Source: Dryas octopetala (taxonomy: Eukaryota > Streptophyta > Magnoliopsida > Rosales > Rosaceae). Taken from it: a stretch of 64,000 nucleotides of DNA. Below, in pieces: positions 63,115 through 64,000 of this stretch (position 1 is the stretch's first letter; each line of letters opens with the position of its first letter). The notes beneath the pieces were generated by a model. The model saw only the letters and a program-made list of their open reading frames with translations. It did no database searches and was not told the origin of the DNA. A program made the translations under genes and the position numbers. The stretch covers positions 10,046,501-10,110,500 of the forward strand of contig OY992840.1 of the NCBI GenBank assembly GCA_963921425.1, given 5' to 3'.

Positions 63115-63752
63115 GAGCATGTGCAATGGTTAAGGTCAATAGGCAATTTAATACAAGCCTATTGACCTCCTTTTTTAATTATTGACTTGAGACAAGTCTG
63201 TTTTGTTGCAATGGTTCAAATCAATAGCACAATTCAATAGCTATATATTTTTTAATATTTTTCGTATATTCTCTTACAAATTAAAATTTATAAATTTATT
63301 TATTTTGAAAATTATACCAAAATGATCTCAATGAGATCTTTAAAATGAGCCCAATATTTAATATTTTTCAATAATCTAAATTAATACCCAAATTTAAATT
63401 TCCCTATTTTAGATTTTAAACTATAAAATATTAACCCTTTTAATAAAAAACCATAATTCATATAATAAAACATTGATACATTAATTCATATAATAAAACC
63501 ATAATTCGTGGCAAAAAAAAAACATTGATACACCAAGCCACATGACACAATCTCTCTCCTCCTTTCACTTTTTCCCATGGTGAGTCCCTCCACTTTTGTG
63601 GTGCAATTCTAAATCAATTGGCATTTGGCAAGTCAAATTTTTGACCTATCATTTGCCATTTCAATTCATCTATTGCCATTTGACACCCCATTGCAAATCA
63701 TTTTTGTTTCAAATTGTCAATAGATGCCAATTGATCACCATTGCACGTGCTC
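63115..63752. mobile_element. PIF/Harbinger-type MITE in a CLPR2 intron
   Basis: GAGCATGTGCAATGGT at the left end matches the reverse complement of the right end at 15 of 16 positions. TTA flanks both ends (63112-63114 and 63753-63755), the trinucleotide duplication of PIF/Harbinger elements. 638 bp, no coding capacity. It lies within the intron that starts at 63054. Confidence 0.78.
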
Positions 63753-64000
63753 TTATAGTTACGAGTTATTAGCATAACTATGAGACACCTTTTGTTTCAT
63801 CTATCACCGCTGACGAGGCTTGCAGCCTACTCAAGTGGATTATTTGAACCATATTTCCCTTTATATCGCTGTTGATTTTTTTTTTTGTCCAAATATATGA
63901 AATAATGGTATGGATTTAATCTATGTTTTCTATTGATAATTCCAAAATCTTCCTTGAACTTATCTTGATAGGTTGATTAAAAAAAGTAGATTAAATAACA

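Overview
The window is nuclear DNA of a eudicot plant, probably a woody rosid. It is AT-rich, its protein genes carry short GT-AG introns, the proteins closely resemble those I remember from Arabidopsis, and the spaces between genes are full of short non-autonomous DNA transposons. I see no LTR retrotransposon, no virus-like element and no CRISPR array.

Layout. 57-5359 (+) is the 3' two-thirds of a KEULE/SEC1-type Sec1/Munc18 gene, cut by the window edge. It converges on a complete class II CPD photolyase gene (6472-9454, -). 9.5-21.6 kb has no gene I can support; it holds two candidate gene-capturing transposons, a TTTCG-rich composite repeat and microsatellites. An intronless BED-finger/hAT-derived gene follows (21613-23943, -). 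Next come two TIR elements, a tRNA-Lys(CTT) gene (29160-29232, -), sterol 4-alpha-methyl oxidase SMO1 (30269-33389, -), an intronless PPR gene (37401-39140, +), a 7-kb transposon-rich gap, and two tandem DUF7054-type genes (46222-48150 and 51241-51865, +). The window ends with cornichon (53834-56242, +), the TFIIH subunit TFB5 (59404-60150, +) and the 5' part of the plastid Clp subunit gene CLPR2 (61458 to the window edge, +).

The gene order matters. KEULE, photolyase, hAT-derived gene, cornichon, TFB5 and CLPR2 match, in order, a run I recall from Arabidopsis chromosome 1 (At1g12360-At1g12410). The SMO1, PPR and DUF7054 genes in the middle match a short run on chromosome 4 (At4g22756-At4g22760). 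The window therefore looks like an ancestral, less fractionated arrangement. The genes have no shared pathway: vesicle fusion and ER export, UV repair and repair/transcription, sterol synthesis, organelle RNA processing and plastid proteolysis.

The strongest non-genic signal is a dense set of hairpin-like Mutator-type MITEs. Six have exact 9-bp target duplications readable by eye. There are two 742-bp sister copies, one nested in an older element, and one copy whose flank looks like a record of break repair. I found no evidence of a wholly new biological system.
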